This document shows, in pieces, positions 1 to 9,615 of a stretch of DNA of 64,000 nt; position 1 is the first letter of the stretch; the number at the start of each line of letters is the position of its first letter. The stretch lies in NCBI RefSeq assembly GCF_000014145.1, contig NC_008255.1:2372001-2436000 (forward strand), in the 5' to 3' direction. The notes below the pieces were generated by a model. That model searched no databases and was not told the DNA's origin. It was given only the letters and a program-made list of their open reading frames with translations. This stretch comes from Cytophaga hutchinsonii ATCC 33406. GTDB taxonomy: Bacteria > Bacteroidota > Bacteroidia > Cytophagales > Cytophagaceae. Both the position numbers and the translations under genes were made by a program.

Positions 1-1118
1 AAAACCGGTAAGGCATTTACCGTCACCGTAGTCCCTGCTGAGGTTGCTGAACAGCCGCCCGGGTTTGTTACTGTTACCGTATAACTGCCCGATGCGGTGG
101 CTGTATAACCTGAATTTGTCGCTCCTGCTATTGTTGCTGTACCGTTCTTCCATACATAGCTGTATCCGGTGCCTGTACCTGCATTCAATACTACACTGCC
201 TCCGGAGCAGAATGTGGTTGCCGTGCTTGCTGTTATCGCTGCTGCCGGTACCGTACAATTCAATCCTTTTAATACAACTGTTCCCATTAAAGCCGGATTG
301 CTCCACGTATCATCTGTAGACGCAACCCAGGCAAGCTTACCTTCTCTTGCTCCTCCGTCATCGTCATCATTGATCATGACTTCAAAGCCCTGGAATGAAT
401 TTAATGAAGCAGTGCCGCCAATGGTGCTCCACGGGATGCTCACCTCCACAATATAACCGGTTGCTGTATTGCTGATGCCTTTGGTTATTCCTGTTACCGG
501 ATGTCCGTTGATCTCATAGGCCGCTGTAACATCGTTCCAGCGGAACGTGTACTGCTGGTCGTTGGTGCCGTATGTCGTTGCTTTGGTGTTGCCCAGATCA
601 ATGTATACTTCAACGCCATCGTCGTTGTATACATCCGTTCCCCCATCGTTGCGCTTCACATCATCGGTTACCTGAACCAATACATACAGATTAGACGCAT
701 CCCACATCGCTTTCCAGTTACCCGACAGATCTGTACCTGAGCTGATCGTACCGGTATTATTTTTTGTGATACCTGTGGATGGAAAACTGCTCCACAAGCC
801 GTCAACGGTTCCATCGATTGTGGGTGCAGAACCGGTCTGGTAAATAGGTTTTGCTACCTGAATGTTTATTGCCGTGCTCGTTGTTACTGCATTGGCTGCA
901 CTCGTTGCTTTGGCAGTGATCGGATATGTTCCTGCTGCTGCAGCTGTGATTGTATAGCTGTATGGTGAACTTGCATCTGTACCTAACAACGTTGTTCCGT
1001 TATAAAATTCTACTTTGGAAATGCTCCCGCTTGTGATCGTTGCCGTGGCATTGATCGTTATATTATCACCTTCCGTATAAACTGTATTATTTACAGGTGC
1101 TGTAAGCGATACTACCGG
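1..1118 (-). repeat. Shared CBM9/Ig/T9SS module, copy 1 (partial)
   Basis: 3' part of the esterase gene, nearly identical at the DNA level to the modules at 2220-4616, 7219-9615, 11107-13737 and 14914-17310. Variant positions link it to different copies in different blocks: in the CBM9 stretch around 520-690 it matches the GH10 copy, near 430 it matches the two copies at 2220 and 7219, and near 130 it matches the 14914 copy. Confidence 0.9.
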
Positions 1119-1964
1119 TCCTACATTACCACACGTATTTTTATATTTTCTTACGAAATTCCATATCTCGACCGTTGAATTAAAAGTAGCATCTAAAGAA
1201 TGCCAGTGGCCTTTTCCAGCCAGGGTCATCAGAACAAATTCAGTACCGCAACCACAATTCGTCCAGGAGCTCTTAGTAGCAACTGAATTAGAAATATTTG
1301 ATGGATATGGTTTAGTAACTACCGCTGTTGAAGAACATCCATTTTTAGTTCTCCAACCTTGTAAATAAGTCAAAAGCTTATTATCATAAATAACAACATT
1401 GTCAGCATCACCATGAATATGAATAAACGGAACAACACGTGAACTATTAAAATTACTTGAAGATAATGGATATCCTGAAACAGGTGCGAATGCGGCAATT
1501 TTGTCAGCAATTTTAGTTGCTGCTACATAAGTCATCATACCTCCCATTGAAAAGCCGGATAGATATACCCGGGAACGATCAATCCCATAACTGGTATACA
1601 TAGCATCAATGATTTTCAAAATAAAATCAGTATCCGTATTACCTGACAAATCCCATGAATTATTAATACCTGCAGGATATACAACAATAAACTTCGCAGT
1701 ATCAGCTACGAGTTCCCATTTTGTTTGTGACTTTTGATAATTCGGATCTTGATTTAAACCATGCATAGAAATCAGTAAAGGTCTGTTCTGCTGAATTCCT
1801 GCAGGTGCATATACCAACATACTTCGAGTAGCATTCCCTACAGTAATTGTTGTTAATTGTGCCATAGAATGAAACGAAAGCATCCATAAACATATCATTA
1901 AAAATGTAACATGATAATGGATTCCTGCAAACGCATACTTGAATAGAACAACGTACTTGTTCAT
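1..1964 (-). CDS. Secreted CE1-type (LpqC/feruloyl-esterase-like) esterase with CBM9 module, C-terminus cut by window edge
   Basis: Probable extracellular serine esterase removing feruloyl or acetyl groups from xylan. The frame is open from the ATG at 1964 to base 1, so about 654 residues are visible and the C-terminus lies outside the window. After a long-n-region signal peptide (residues 1-35, ending HSMAQ) comes an alpha/beta-hydrolase domain (about 38-280) with nucleophile motif GFSMGG (Ser139), HGDADNVV (catalytic Asp probably 188) and GKGHWHS (His253). From residue 283 the protein enters the Ig-like/CBM9/Ig-repeat module shared with the next four enzymes and is still inside it at the edge. 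By analogy the missing end should carry a type A T9SS sorting domain. The substrate is inferred from neighbours; a generic polyester or acetyl esterase role is not excluded. Confidence 0.88.
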   Translation of the reverse strand, partial: MNKYVVLFKYAFAGIHYHVTFLMICLWMLSFHSMAQLTTITVGNATRSMLVYAPAGIQQNRPLLISMHGLNQDPNYQKSQTKWELVADTAKFIVVYPAGINNSWDLSGNTDTDFILKIIDAMYTSYGIDRSRVYLSGFSMGGMMTYVAATKIADKIAAFAPVSGYPLSSSNFNSSRVVPFIHIHGDADNVVIYDNKLLTYLQGWRTKNGCSSTAVVTKPYPSNISNSVATKSSWTNCGCGTEFVLMTLAGKGHWHSLDATFNSTVEIWNFVRKYKNTCGNVGPVVSLTAPVNNTVYTEGDNITINATATITSGSISKVEFYNGTTLLGTDASSPYSYTITAAAAGTYPITAKATSAANAVTTSTAINIQVAKPIYQTGSAPTIDGTVDGLWSSFPSTGITKNNTGTISSGTDLSGNWKAMWDASNLYVLVQVTDDVKRNDGGTDVYNDDGVEVYIDLGNTKATTYGTNDQQYTFRWNDVTAAYEINGHPVTGITKGISNTATGYIVEVSIPWSTIGGTASLNSFQGFEVMINDDDDGGAREGKLAWVASTDDTWSNPALMGTVVLKGLNCTVPAAAITASTATTFCSGGSVVLNAGTGTGYSYVWKNGTATIAGATNSGYTATASGSYTVTVTNPGGCSATSAGTTVTVNALPV

Positions 1965-1989
1965 GATTCTAACAATAGACTCTACTGCT

Positions 1990-2003
1990 CTTTTGCGCAA
2001 AAG
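1990..2003. promoter_or_regulatory. Perfect 14-bp palindrome upstream of the esterase gene
   Basis: CTTTTGCGCAAAAG is perfectly self-complementary and lies about 26 nt upstream of the esterase ATG at 1964, where an operator could overlap the leader. No protein is assigned. The other xylanolytic genes do not carry an obvious equal copy; upstream of the gene starting at 19338 there is only a weaker CTTTTTCGAAAAAAG. A second perfect palindrome, CGATTATATAATCG, lies at 2083-2096. Confidence 0.3.
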
Positions 2004-2178
2004 CAGCACCAATATTTTTACTAATATACACTCTTTCATTTTCCAGCTGTTTATTTGATTTTTTTATGTGTATTGAATAAATCGATTATATAATCGCCCA
2101 GTAAATGCTATTATCTGGCAGGCATATCCTATGAACAGTAAATGCGTTTCAACTCCATATACTTTAGTTCTCATGTAT

Positions 2179-2226
2179 AAAATAATATATGCTATTCGGC
2201 CCAAACCAAACAGCATATATTATTTT
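2179..2226 (-). terminator. AT-rich hairpin at the end of the CE6-GH43 gene
   Basis: A perfect 15-bp inverted repeat (2179-2193 against 2212-2226, arms AAAATAATATATGCT / AGCATATATTATTTT) with an 18-nt loop overlaps the stop codon of the gene ending at 2220. Position and orientation fit a minus-strand terminator, although the stem is AT-rich. Confidence 0.5.
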
Positions 2227-4616
2227 ATCACTGTAATTTTCTTTCTCAGAATTGAATGATCCTGTTTGATAATCAACACATAAGTGCCACCCGCCAGACT
2301 GCTTACATCTATCATCGCTCCGTTGCCGGTTGCTGTTGAAAAAACAGTTCCTTCTTTACCCAACACATCTATCAGTGTAAAGCTTGCATCTGATAAGTCT
2401 GCATCTGTATCAATAAATACGATGCCGTTTGATGGATTCGGATATACAGCTGCATTTAATGTATTCAATACCTGCACGCCTGTTGTGATGGATTCCGATG
2501 TAACTGTTACCGGTCCAGAAGTTGTGACGCCTCCGTTACTGTCTGTTACCCGAACCGTAATTGTATGAGATCCTGCCGTTGGAGTGTCCCATGTGTACGT
2601 ATACGGCGCTGCTGCTGCTGTGCCGATTACATCATCGCCTGCTAAAAACTCTACAAGGGTTATACTACCATCCGCATCTGTGATATTCACCGAAATGTCG
2701 ATCGCTCCTGTTACTGCAGCATTCGGTGCCGGTGAAGTAATTGTAATAACAGATGGCTGATTTGCAACCACGCTTACCGTTGCTGCTGCTGAAGTTGCTT
2801 TGCAGTTACCCGCATTTGTTACTTCAACCGTATAGCTTCCCGCGGTCGTTGCGGTATAGGTCTGTGCGGTTGCTCCTGTGATTGCGACCGTGCCGTTGAA
2901 CCATTTGTAGGTCAAAGCTGAACCTGCATTCGCCTGTAATGCTACACTTCCGCCCTGAGGAATCGTTGTTGAACCAGTTGCTGTGATTGTAGCAGTTGGC
3001 AGTGCAGTTACTGTTACTACTGTTGCTGCTGAAGTAGCTTTGCAGTTACCCGCATTCGTTACTTCAACCGTATAGCTTCCGGCGGCTGTTGCGGTATAGG
3101 TCTGTGCGGTTGCTCCTGTGATTGCGACCGTGCCGTTCATCCATTTGTAGGATGCACCTGAACCTGCTGTCAGTGTTGTGCTGCCGCCTGCGCAGAATGT
3201 TGTCGGTGTACTTGTCGTAATCGCTGCGGCCGGTAGTGCAGTTACCGTTAACGTAAATACAGAAGTTGATTTACACGTATTTCCATCTGTATAACTTGCC
3301 GTATAAACACCGCCCTGATTTGTTTGTACTGATGTAAGCCTAAGCTCTCTGGCCGATGCACTGTAACCGTTCGGACCTGTCCAGCTCCAGCCTGTATTTA
3401 CTGTCGGCTGAGGACCCAGTACAACCGAAGAGCCAGCACACACCGTTGCGCCTGATACCTGGTTCCAGGTTCCGCCATCTACCTGTGCATACTGCGTTAA
3501 AACCGGTAAGGCATTTACCGTCACCGTAGTCCCTGCTGAGGTTGCTGAACAGCCGCCCGGGTTTGTTACTGTTACCGTATAACTGCCGGATGCGGTGGCT
3601 GTATAACCTGAATTTGTCGCTCCTGCTATTGTTGCTGCTCCGTTCTTCCATACATAGCTGTATCCGGTGCCTGTACCTGCATTCAATACTACACTGCCTC
3701 CGGAGCAGAATGTGGTTGCCGTGCTTGCTGTTATCGCTGCTGCCGGTACCGTACAATTCAATCCTTTTAATACAACTGTTCCCATTAAAGCCGGATTGCT
3801 CCACGTATCATCTGTAGACGCAACCCAGGCAAGCTTACCTTCTCTTGCTCCTCCGTCATCGTCATCATTGATCATGACTTCAAAGCCCTGGAATGAATTT
3901 AATGAAGCAGTGCCGCCAATGGTGCTCCACGGGATGCTCACCTCCACAATATAACCGGTTGCTGTATTGCTGATGCCTTTGGTTATTCCTGTTACCGGAT
4001 GTCCGTTGATCTCGTAGGCCGCTGTAACATCGTTCCAGCGGAACGTGTACTGCTGGTCGTTGGTGCCGTATGTCGTTGCTTTGGTATTGCCCAGATCAAT
4101 GTATACTTCAACGCCATCGTCGTTGTACACATCCGTTCCACCATCGTTGCGCTTCACATCATCGGTTACCTGAACAAGCACATACAGATTAGACGCATCC
4201 CACATCGCTTTCCAGTTACCCGACAGATCTGTACCTGAGCTGATCGTACCGGTATTGTTTTTTGTGATACCTGTGGATGGAAAATTGCTCCACAAGCCGT
4301 CAACGGTTCCATCGATTGTGGGTGCAGAACCGGTCTGGTAAATAGGTTTTGCTACCTGAATGTTTATTGCCGTGCTCGTTGTTACTGCATTGGCTGCACT
4401 CGTTGCTTTGGCAGTGACCGGATAGGTACCTGCTGCTGCAGCTGTGATTGTATAGCTGTATGGTGAACTTGCATCTGTACCTAACAACGTTGTTCCGTTA
4501 TAAAATTCTACTTTGGAAATGCTCCCGCTTGTGATCGTTGCCGTGGCATTGATCGTTATATTATCACCTTCCGTATAAACTGTATTGTTTACAGGTGCGG
4601 TAAGCGATACTACCGG
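2220..4616 (-). repeat. Shared CBM9/Ig/T9SS module, copy 2 (2397 bp)
   Basis: The last 798 codons plus stop of the CE6-GH43 gene, exactly the same length as the copies at 7219-9615 and 14914-17310. It shares the ARELRLTSVQTNQGG variant with the 7219 copy, but its last codons (IIKQDHSILRKKITVIK) match the 14914 copy, so it is a mosaic. Confidence 0.93.
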
Positions 4617-6977
4617 CGAAGGAGTGGTAATAACCGTCGATGCCTCCGTAATCGTTGATCCAATTCTAAAAAAATCAAAATCAGCATATCCACCGGCTGA
4701 AACACTCGCATAAGTAAATAACCCATACCGATAACCAATAAATTGCGGAATGGTATAAGACATTTGAAGTGTACTGCCAATGGATTGCCAGGTGGTACCA
4801 TTCAGACTATAATAGAAATAAGCTTTGTCTGTCTGATTCCTGTAATCCATATCAATCCGAAGATATATGATGTTTTGATTTAAAGGAACACTTGCAACTT
4901 GAGCAGGTGTTCCCGTAACATCATTTCCATTGACCATTACAATAGACTTTGTTGTACCAGTCATTTTAACACCTACGTAACCATACTGTTTTTGTAAAGC
5001 TACTAAACCAGCATAATCACCATCCTTCATGCCGGAAACATCTATTACCGTATAGCCCGAACACTGGGGTCCAAATGTTCGCTGCGTTAGTGTATTCGTT
5101 GTCATCAGCACGTTCGGATCTGTACGCTCATTGGTGAGCCGCAGATAGCCGCTTTTTTGTGTTAATGACCAATAGTTATTTTGTGGATTGTGGTTCCATT
5201 GCCACGCAAGTTTAAGAGGAGCCGCTTGTGAAAATTCATCGGAGGAAACAATATTATGCATACCTCCTGTTCCCTGAGGAATATCAAGTGTAGCTGGCAC
5301 TGCACTCAGAACAGGCCAGTCATTTGTCCATGTCATCGGAACAAGATATGGAACCCTGCCTCTGGCTCCTCCATCTTTAAATAAATAGGCATACCATTTA
5401 CCAGCTGGCGTTTCTATAAAAGAACCTTGTGCAACTCCCTGATCTTTTAAGATCACTTTACTTTCATACGTACCTGTTAGTGTTGAAGAACGATGAATAA
5501 TCTGCGTACGCATACCGCCGCTGGGCCAGCAAATATTATTAATATAGTAATACCCATTGTGCTTCAATACCTGTGACCCTTCTGCATTCAAGCCAATAGG
5601 GCCAGCTACAGCACCAGCATTTGTAATTAATGTTTTATTCGTACCTCCGGATTTAATCGCTGAAGCATCTGCAGTTAATTCAATAATTTTAATATCTCCC
5701 TGTCCATATATAAGATACACTCTATCATCGTCATCAAAGAAAAGATTGCAATCGTGGTAGGAAGCATTTAACGTAGAAACAGTCCACGGACCGGTTTCAA
5801 TATTAGCTGTTTTATAGATATACGTTCTGCCTGTATTAGCAAATGTCGTAACATAATACATTCCTTTAAAATATCGAATGCTACTTGCCCATGAACCATG
5901 ACCATATTCATTCTTTCCATTCGCAAGGCTGTAACTGTCAGAGGTAGACAATGTGGTGTAGCAGTAATTTACAATATCCCAATTAACTAAATCGGTAGAC
6001 TTCATTATGGGTACACCGGGATTCATGTGCATGGTTGTACTGCTCATGTAGTAATTATTCCCTACTCTAACGATAGCTATATCGGGAACATCTGCATTGA
6101 TGATTGGATTTGTGGCCGCCGTTTGTGCATTCGAATAAGCAGGCAATGTCAACATCAGTTGCGCATAACGTTCTCCAAACGTACGATAAGATGCCGGAGT
6201 GAAGTGTAAGTTATCTCCCTTGTGCGGTAAACCAGCGGCCGAAACGACATGAGCATTCGGAATCACATTCGGTAATTTTGCAATAATAGAATTATGTCCG
6301 CCACATGCGCCGCCTTGTGCGGTTGTTACTAATTCGCCAGCCAAAAATGGAGTTTTAGCTGGATCTAAGCCAAGATCTTTAATCAGATTATCATAAATAG
6401 CCTTAACTTTAGCCGGCCAATCCTGCTGTCCGTTGTTTGTTTCTCCCTGATGAAATAATATTCCCTTAATAACTCCATCCTTCTGTGCCAGTTTTGCAAC
6501 TTCCACCAGACGTGCATACGGATTTCCGCCATACTGATTTATTGTACCAATCATCCAGCTTGGAGCTGTTGCAACATACGATCCATAATTGACCTTATCA
6601 AACAAGGCAATATCACAACCTCCTATCGCAACAGGTACAACACCTACTTTTATATTTGCCGGCAGGTTTGACACCATTGTGCGCCCAAAATAATCAAGTG
6701 GCCCAAGTCCTGTGTTACATCTTACAATAGGTGCTGTAGCTGTTGTCCACTTTCCTGTCGTATAAGATTTTGTACCTGTACAATTTACGGCACCCATTAC
6801 CTGAAACCTGCTATTTACAGCGGTTTGATCCTGCGCTTCTATTACTCCGTTTCCTTCCATATTAGATTGCCCGAAAGTCAGGTAAATATGAAAATTAGGA
6901 TCTTGAGCATATGATTGGATGCAAAAGAAAAAAACGCAAGAAAAGAAAATTACTTTGGAAAATATCGTTACGTTCAT
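2220..6977 (-). CDS. Bifunctional secreted acetyl esterase (CE6/SGNH) - GH43 enzyme with CBM9 and T9SS sorting domain
   Basis: A 1585-residue xylan-debranching protein. Signal peptide 1-24 (ends SYAQ). Residues about 26-280 form a sialate-acetylesterase/CE6-like SGNH domain with FGQSNMEG (Ser38), an HQGETN block and a late His in DNLHFTP. Residues about 290-590 form a GH43 five-bladed propeller with the expected carboxylates: Asp in DVPDIA, Asp in FFDDDD and Glu in NAEGSQ. A GH43-type C-terminal beta-sandwich follows to about 785. From 788 on comes the shared module: Ig-like domain, CBM9 (about 880-1075), cysteine-containing Ig-like repeats, a second Ig domain and a type A T9SS sorting domain (VYPNPSNG near 1515; end KKITVIK). 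The domain fusion pairs deacetylation with xylosidase or arabinofuranosidase activity; which GH43 specificity applies cannot be told from motifs. Confidence 0.92.
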   Translation of the reverse strand: MNVTIFSKVIFFSCVFFFCIQSYAQDPNFHIYLTFGQSNMEGNGVIEAQDQTAVNSRFQVMGAVNCTGTKSYTTGKWTTATAPIVRCNTGLGPLDYFGRTMVSNLPANIKVGVVPVAIGGCDIALFDKVNYGSYVATAPSWMIGTINQYGGNPYARLVEVAKLAQKDGVIKGILFHQGETNNGQQDWPAKVKAIYDNLIKDLGLDPAKTPFLAGELVTTAQGGACGGHNSIIAKLPNVIPNAHVVSAAGLPHKGDNLHFTPASYRTFGERYAQLMLTLPAYSNAQTAATNPIINADVPDIAIVRVGNNYYMSSTTMHMNPGVPIMKSTDLVNWDIVNYCYTTLSTSDSYSLANGKNEYGHGSWASSIRYFKGMYYVTTFANTGRTYIYKTANIETGPWTVSTLNASYHDCNLFFDDDDRVYLIYGQGDIKIIELTADASAIKSGGTNKTLITNAGAVAGPIGLNAEGSQVLKHNGYYYINNICWPSGGMRTQIIHRSSTLTGTYESKVILKDQGVAQGSFIETPAGKWYAYLFKDGGARGRVPYLVPMTWTNDWPVLSAVPATLDIPQGTGGMHNIVSSDEFSQAAPLKLAWQWNHNPQNNYWSLTQKSGYLRLTNERTDPNVLMTTNTLTQRTFGPQCSGYTVIDVSGMKDGDYAGLVALQKQYGYVGVKMTGTTKSIVMVNGNDVTGTPAQVASVPLNQNIIYLRIDMDYRNQTDKAYFYYSLNGTTWQSIGSTLQMSYTIPQFIGYRYGLFTYASVSAGGYADFDFFRIGSTITEASTVITTPSPVVSLTAPVNNTVYTEGDNITINATATITSGSISKVEFYNGTTLLGTDASSPYSYTITAAAAGTYPVTAKATSAANAVTTSTAINIQVAKPIYQTGSAPTIDGTVDGLWSNFPSTGITKNNTGTISSGTDLSGNWKAMWDASNLYVLVQVTDDVKRNDGGTDVYNDDGVEVYIDLGNTKATTYGTNDQQYTFRWNDVTAAYEINGHPVTGITKGISNTATGYIVEVSIPWSTIGGTASLNSFQGFEVMINDDDDGGAREGKLAWVASTDDTWSNPALMGTVVLKGLNCTVPAAAITASTATTFCSGGSVVLNAGTGTGYSYVWKNGAATIAGATNSGYTATASGSYTVTVTNPGGCSATSAGTTVTVNALPVLTQYAQVDGGTWNQVSGATVCAGSSVVLGPQPTVNTGWSWTGPNGYSASARELRLTSVQTNQGGVYTASYTDGNTCKSTSVFTLTVTALPAAAITTSTPTTFCAGGSTTLTAGSGASYKWMNGTVAITGATAQTYTATAAGSYTVEVTNAGNCKATSAATVVTVTALPTATITATGSTTIPQGGSVALQANAGSALTYKWFNGTVAITGATAQTYTATTAGSYTVEVTNAGNCKATSAAATVSVVANQPSVITITSPAPNAAVTGAIDISVNITDADGSITLVEFLAGDDVIGTAAAAPYTYTWDTPTAGSHTITVRVTDSNGGVTTSGPVTVTSESITTGVQVLNTLNAAVYPNPSNGIVFIDTDADLSDASFTLIDVLGKEGTVFSTATGNGAMIDVSSLAGGTYVLIIKQDHSILRKKITVIK

Positions 6978-7000
6978 ATGTTCTTGATTTGATATTGAGG

Positions 7001-7218
7001 ACAGTTATAATTGATAGTAAAAACAGATAATACGTTTCATCAAAATGTAACAGGCTACGGAATAGATATTAAAAAGTCACCACTTAATATGAAAATGTTT
7101 ATAAAAATCACTGAAGCACGGAGCGTATTACCCATCTCATAAAACACAATCAAAAAGGGGGGCAAAAAATATTTCGCCCCCCTTTTGATTCAAACTGGAA
7201 TAAAACTAAAAATTGGTA
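7001..7218. repeat. Duplicated intergenic segment, copy A
   Basis: The spacer between the GH30 and CE6-GH43 genes is nearly identical to 10891-11106, the spacer between the GH10 and GH30 genes, apart from scattered substitutions and small indels. It continues without a break into the repeated 3' gene module, so the repeated unit is module plus spacer. It includes the G/C-run terminator hairpin and the upstream region of the next gene. Confidence 0.85.
7148..7190 (-). terminator. Strong hairpin terminator after the GH30 gene
   Basis: Arms around AATCAAAA...GGGGGGC (7148-7163) and GCCCCCCTTTTGATT (7176-7190) form a stem of about 15 bp with a short A/T loop, just downstream of the stop at 7219 on the minus strand. 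The stem contains a G6/C6 run flanked by A/T pairs, as in intrinsic terminators. Confidence 0.75.
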
Positions 7219-9615
7219 TTACCGGATTACAGTGATTTTTTTCCGAATCACTGAAGTATCTTTTTTAACGATCAGCACATAAGTGCCACCCGCCAGACTG
7301 CTCACATCTATCATCGCTCCGTTGCCGGTTGCTGTTGAAAAAACAGTTCCTTCTTTACCCAACACATCTATCAGTGTAAAGCTTGCATCTGATAAGTCTG
7401 CATCTGTATCAATAAATACGATGCCGTTTGATGGATTCGGATATACAGCTGCATTCAATGTATTCAATGCCTGCACGCCTGTTGTGATGGATTCCGATGT
7501 AACTGTTACCGGTGCCGAAGTTGTGACGCCTCCGTTACTGTCTGTTACCCGAACCGTAATCGTATGAGATCCTGCCGTTGGAGTGTCCCATGTGTACGTA
7601 TACGGCGCTGCTGCTGCTGTGCCGATTACATCATCGCCTGCTAAAAACTCTACAAGGGTTATGCTACCATCCGCATCTGTGATATTCACCGAAATATCGA
7701 TCGCTCCTGTTACTGCAGCATTCGGTGCCGGTGAAGTAATTGTAATAACAGATGGCTGATTTGCAACCACGCTTACCGTTGCTGCTGCTGAAGTTGCTTT
7801 GCAGTTACCCGCATTTGTTACTTCAACCGTATAGCTTCCCGCGGTCGTTGCGGTATAGGTCTGTGCGGTTGCTCCTGTGATTGCGACCGTGCCGTTGAAC
7901 CATTTGTAGGTCAAAGCTGAACCTGCATTCGCCTGTAATGCTACACTTCCGCCCTGAGGAATCGTTGTTGAACCAGTTGCTGTGATTGTAGCAGTTGGCA
8001 GTGCAGTTACTGTTACTACTGTTGCTGCTGAAGTAGCTTTGCAGTTACCCGCATTCGTTACTTCAACCGTATAGCTTCCGGCGGCTGTTGCGGTATAGGT
8101 CTGTGCGGTTGCTCCTGTGATTGCGACCGTGCCGTTCATCCATTTGTAGGATGCACCTGAACCTGCTGTCAGTGTTGTGCTGCCGCCTGCGCAGAATGTT
8201 GTCGGTGTACTTGTCGTAATCGCTGCGGCCGGTAGTGCAGTTACCGTTAACGTAAATACAGAAGTTGATTTACACGTATTTCCATCTGTATAACTTGCCG
8301 TATAAACACCGCCCTGATTTGTTTGTACTGATGTAAGCCTAAGCTCTCTGGCCGATGCACTGTAACCGTTCGGACCTGTCCAGCTCCAGCCTGTATTTAC
8401 TGTCGGCTGAGGACCCAGTACAACCGAAGAGCCAGCACACACCGTTGCGCCTGATACCTGATTCCAGGTTCCGCCATCTACCTGCGCATACTGCGTTAAA
8501 ACCGGTAAGGCATTTACCGTCACCGTAGTCCCTGCTGAGGTTGCTGAACAGCCGCCCGGGTTTGTTACTGTTACCGTATAACTGCCGGATGCGGTGGCTG
8601 TATAACCTGAATTTGTCGCTCCTGCTATTGTTGCTGCTCCGTTCTTCCATACATAGCTGTATCCGGTGCCTGTACCTGCATTCAATACTACACTGCCTCC
8701 GGAGCAGAATGTGGTTGCCGTGCTTGCTGTTATCGCTGCTGCCGGTACCGTACAATTCAATCCTTTTAATACAACTGTTCCCATTAAAGCCGGATTGCTC
8801 CACGTATCATCTGTAGACGCAACCCAGGCAAGCTTACCTTCTCTTGCTCCTCCGTCATCGTCATCATTGATCATGACTTCAAAGCCCTGGAATGAATTTA
8901 ATGAAGCAGTGCCGCCAATGGTGCTCCACGGGATGCTCACCTCCACAATATAACCGGTTGCTGTATTGCTGATGCCTTTGGTTATTCCTGTTACCGGATG
9001 TCCGTTGATCTCGTAGGCCGCTGTAACATCGTTCCAGCGGAACGTGTACTGCTGGTCGTTGGTGCCGTATGTCGTTGCTTTGGTATTGCCCAGATCAATG
9101 TATACTTCAACGCCATCGTCGTTGTACACATCCGTTCCACCATCGTTGCGCTTCACATCATCGGTTACCTGAACAAGCACATACAGATTAGACGCATCCC
9201 ACATCGCTTTCCAGTTACCCGACAGATCTGTACCTGAGCTGATCGTACCGGTATTGTTTTTTGTGATACCTGTGGATGGAAAATTGCTCCACAAGCCGTC
9301 AACGGTTCCATCGATTGTGGGTGCAGAACCGGTCTGGTAAATAGGTTTTGCTACCTGAATGTTTATTGCCGTGCTCGTTGTTACTGCATTGGCTGCACTC
9401 GTTGCTTTGGCAGTGACCGGATATGTTCCTGCTGCTGCTGCTGTGATTGTATAGCTGTATGGTGAACTTGCATCTGTACCTAACAACGTTGTTCCGTTAT
9501 AAAATTCTACTTTGGAAATGCTCCCGCTTGTGATCGTTGCCGTGGCATTGATCGTTATATTATCACCTTCTGTATAAACTGTATTGTTTACAGGTGCGGT
9601 AAGCGATACTACCGG
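7219..9615 (-). repeat. Shared CBM9/Ig/T9SS module, copy 3 (2397 bp)
   Basis: Same length as copy 2 and almost the same sequence through the Ig repeats. Its 3' end (IVKKDTSVIRKKITVIR) instead matches the GH10 gene, and the downstream spacer is also shared with that gene. The upstream junction GEGVVIT (TPSP linker in protein) is shared with copy 2. Confidence 0.93.

Noticed and set aside
44-740. Open frames on the plus strand at 44-319, 169-456 and 501-740, recurring as near-identical frames at 3542-4238, 8541-9237, 12788-13359 and 16236-16932
   Set aside because: They are antisense shadows of the repeated CBM9/Ig module; the coding minus strand has uninterrupted frames with recognisable domains, so the recurrence only reflects the DNA repeat.
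1702-1893. 63-codon minus-strand frame
   Set aside because: It lies out of frame inside the esterase gene, whose frame carries the GFSMGG, HGDADNVV and GKGHWHS motifs.
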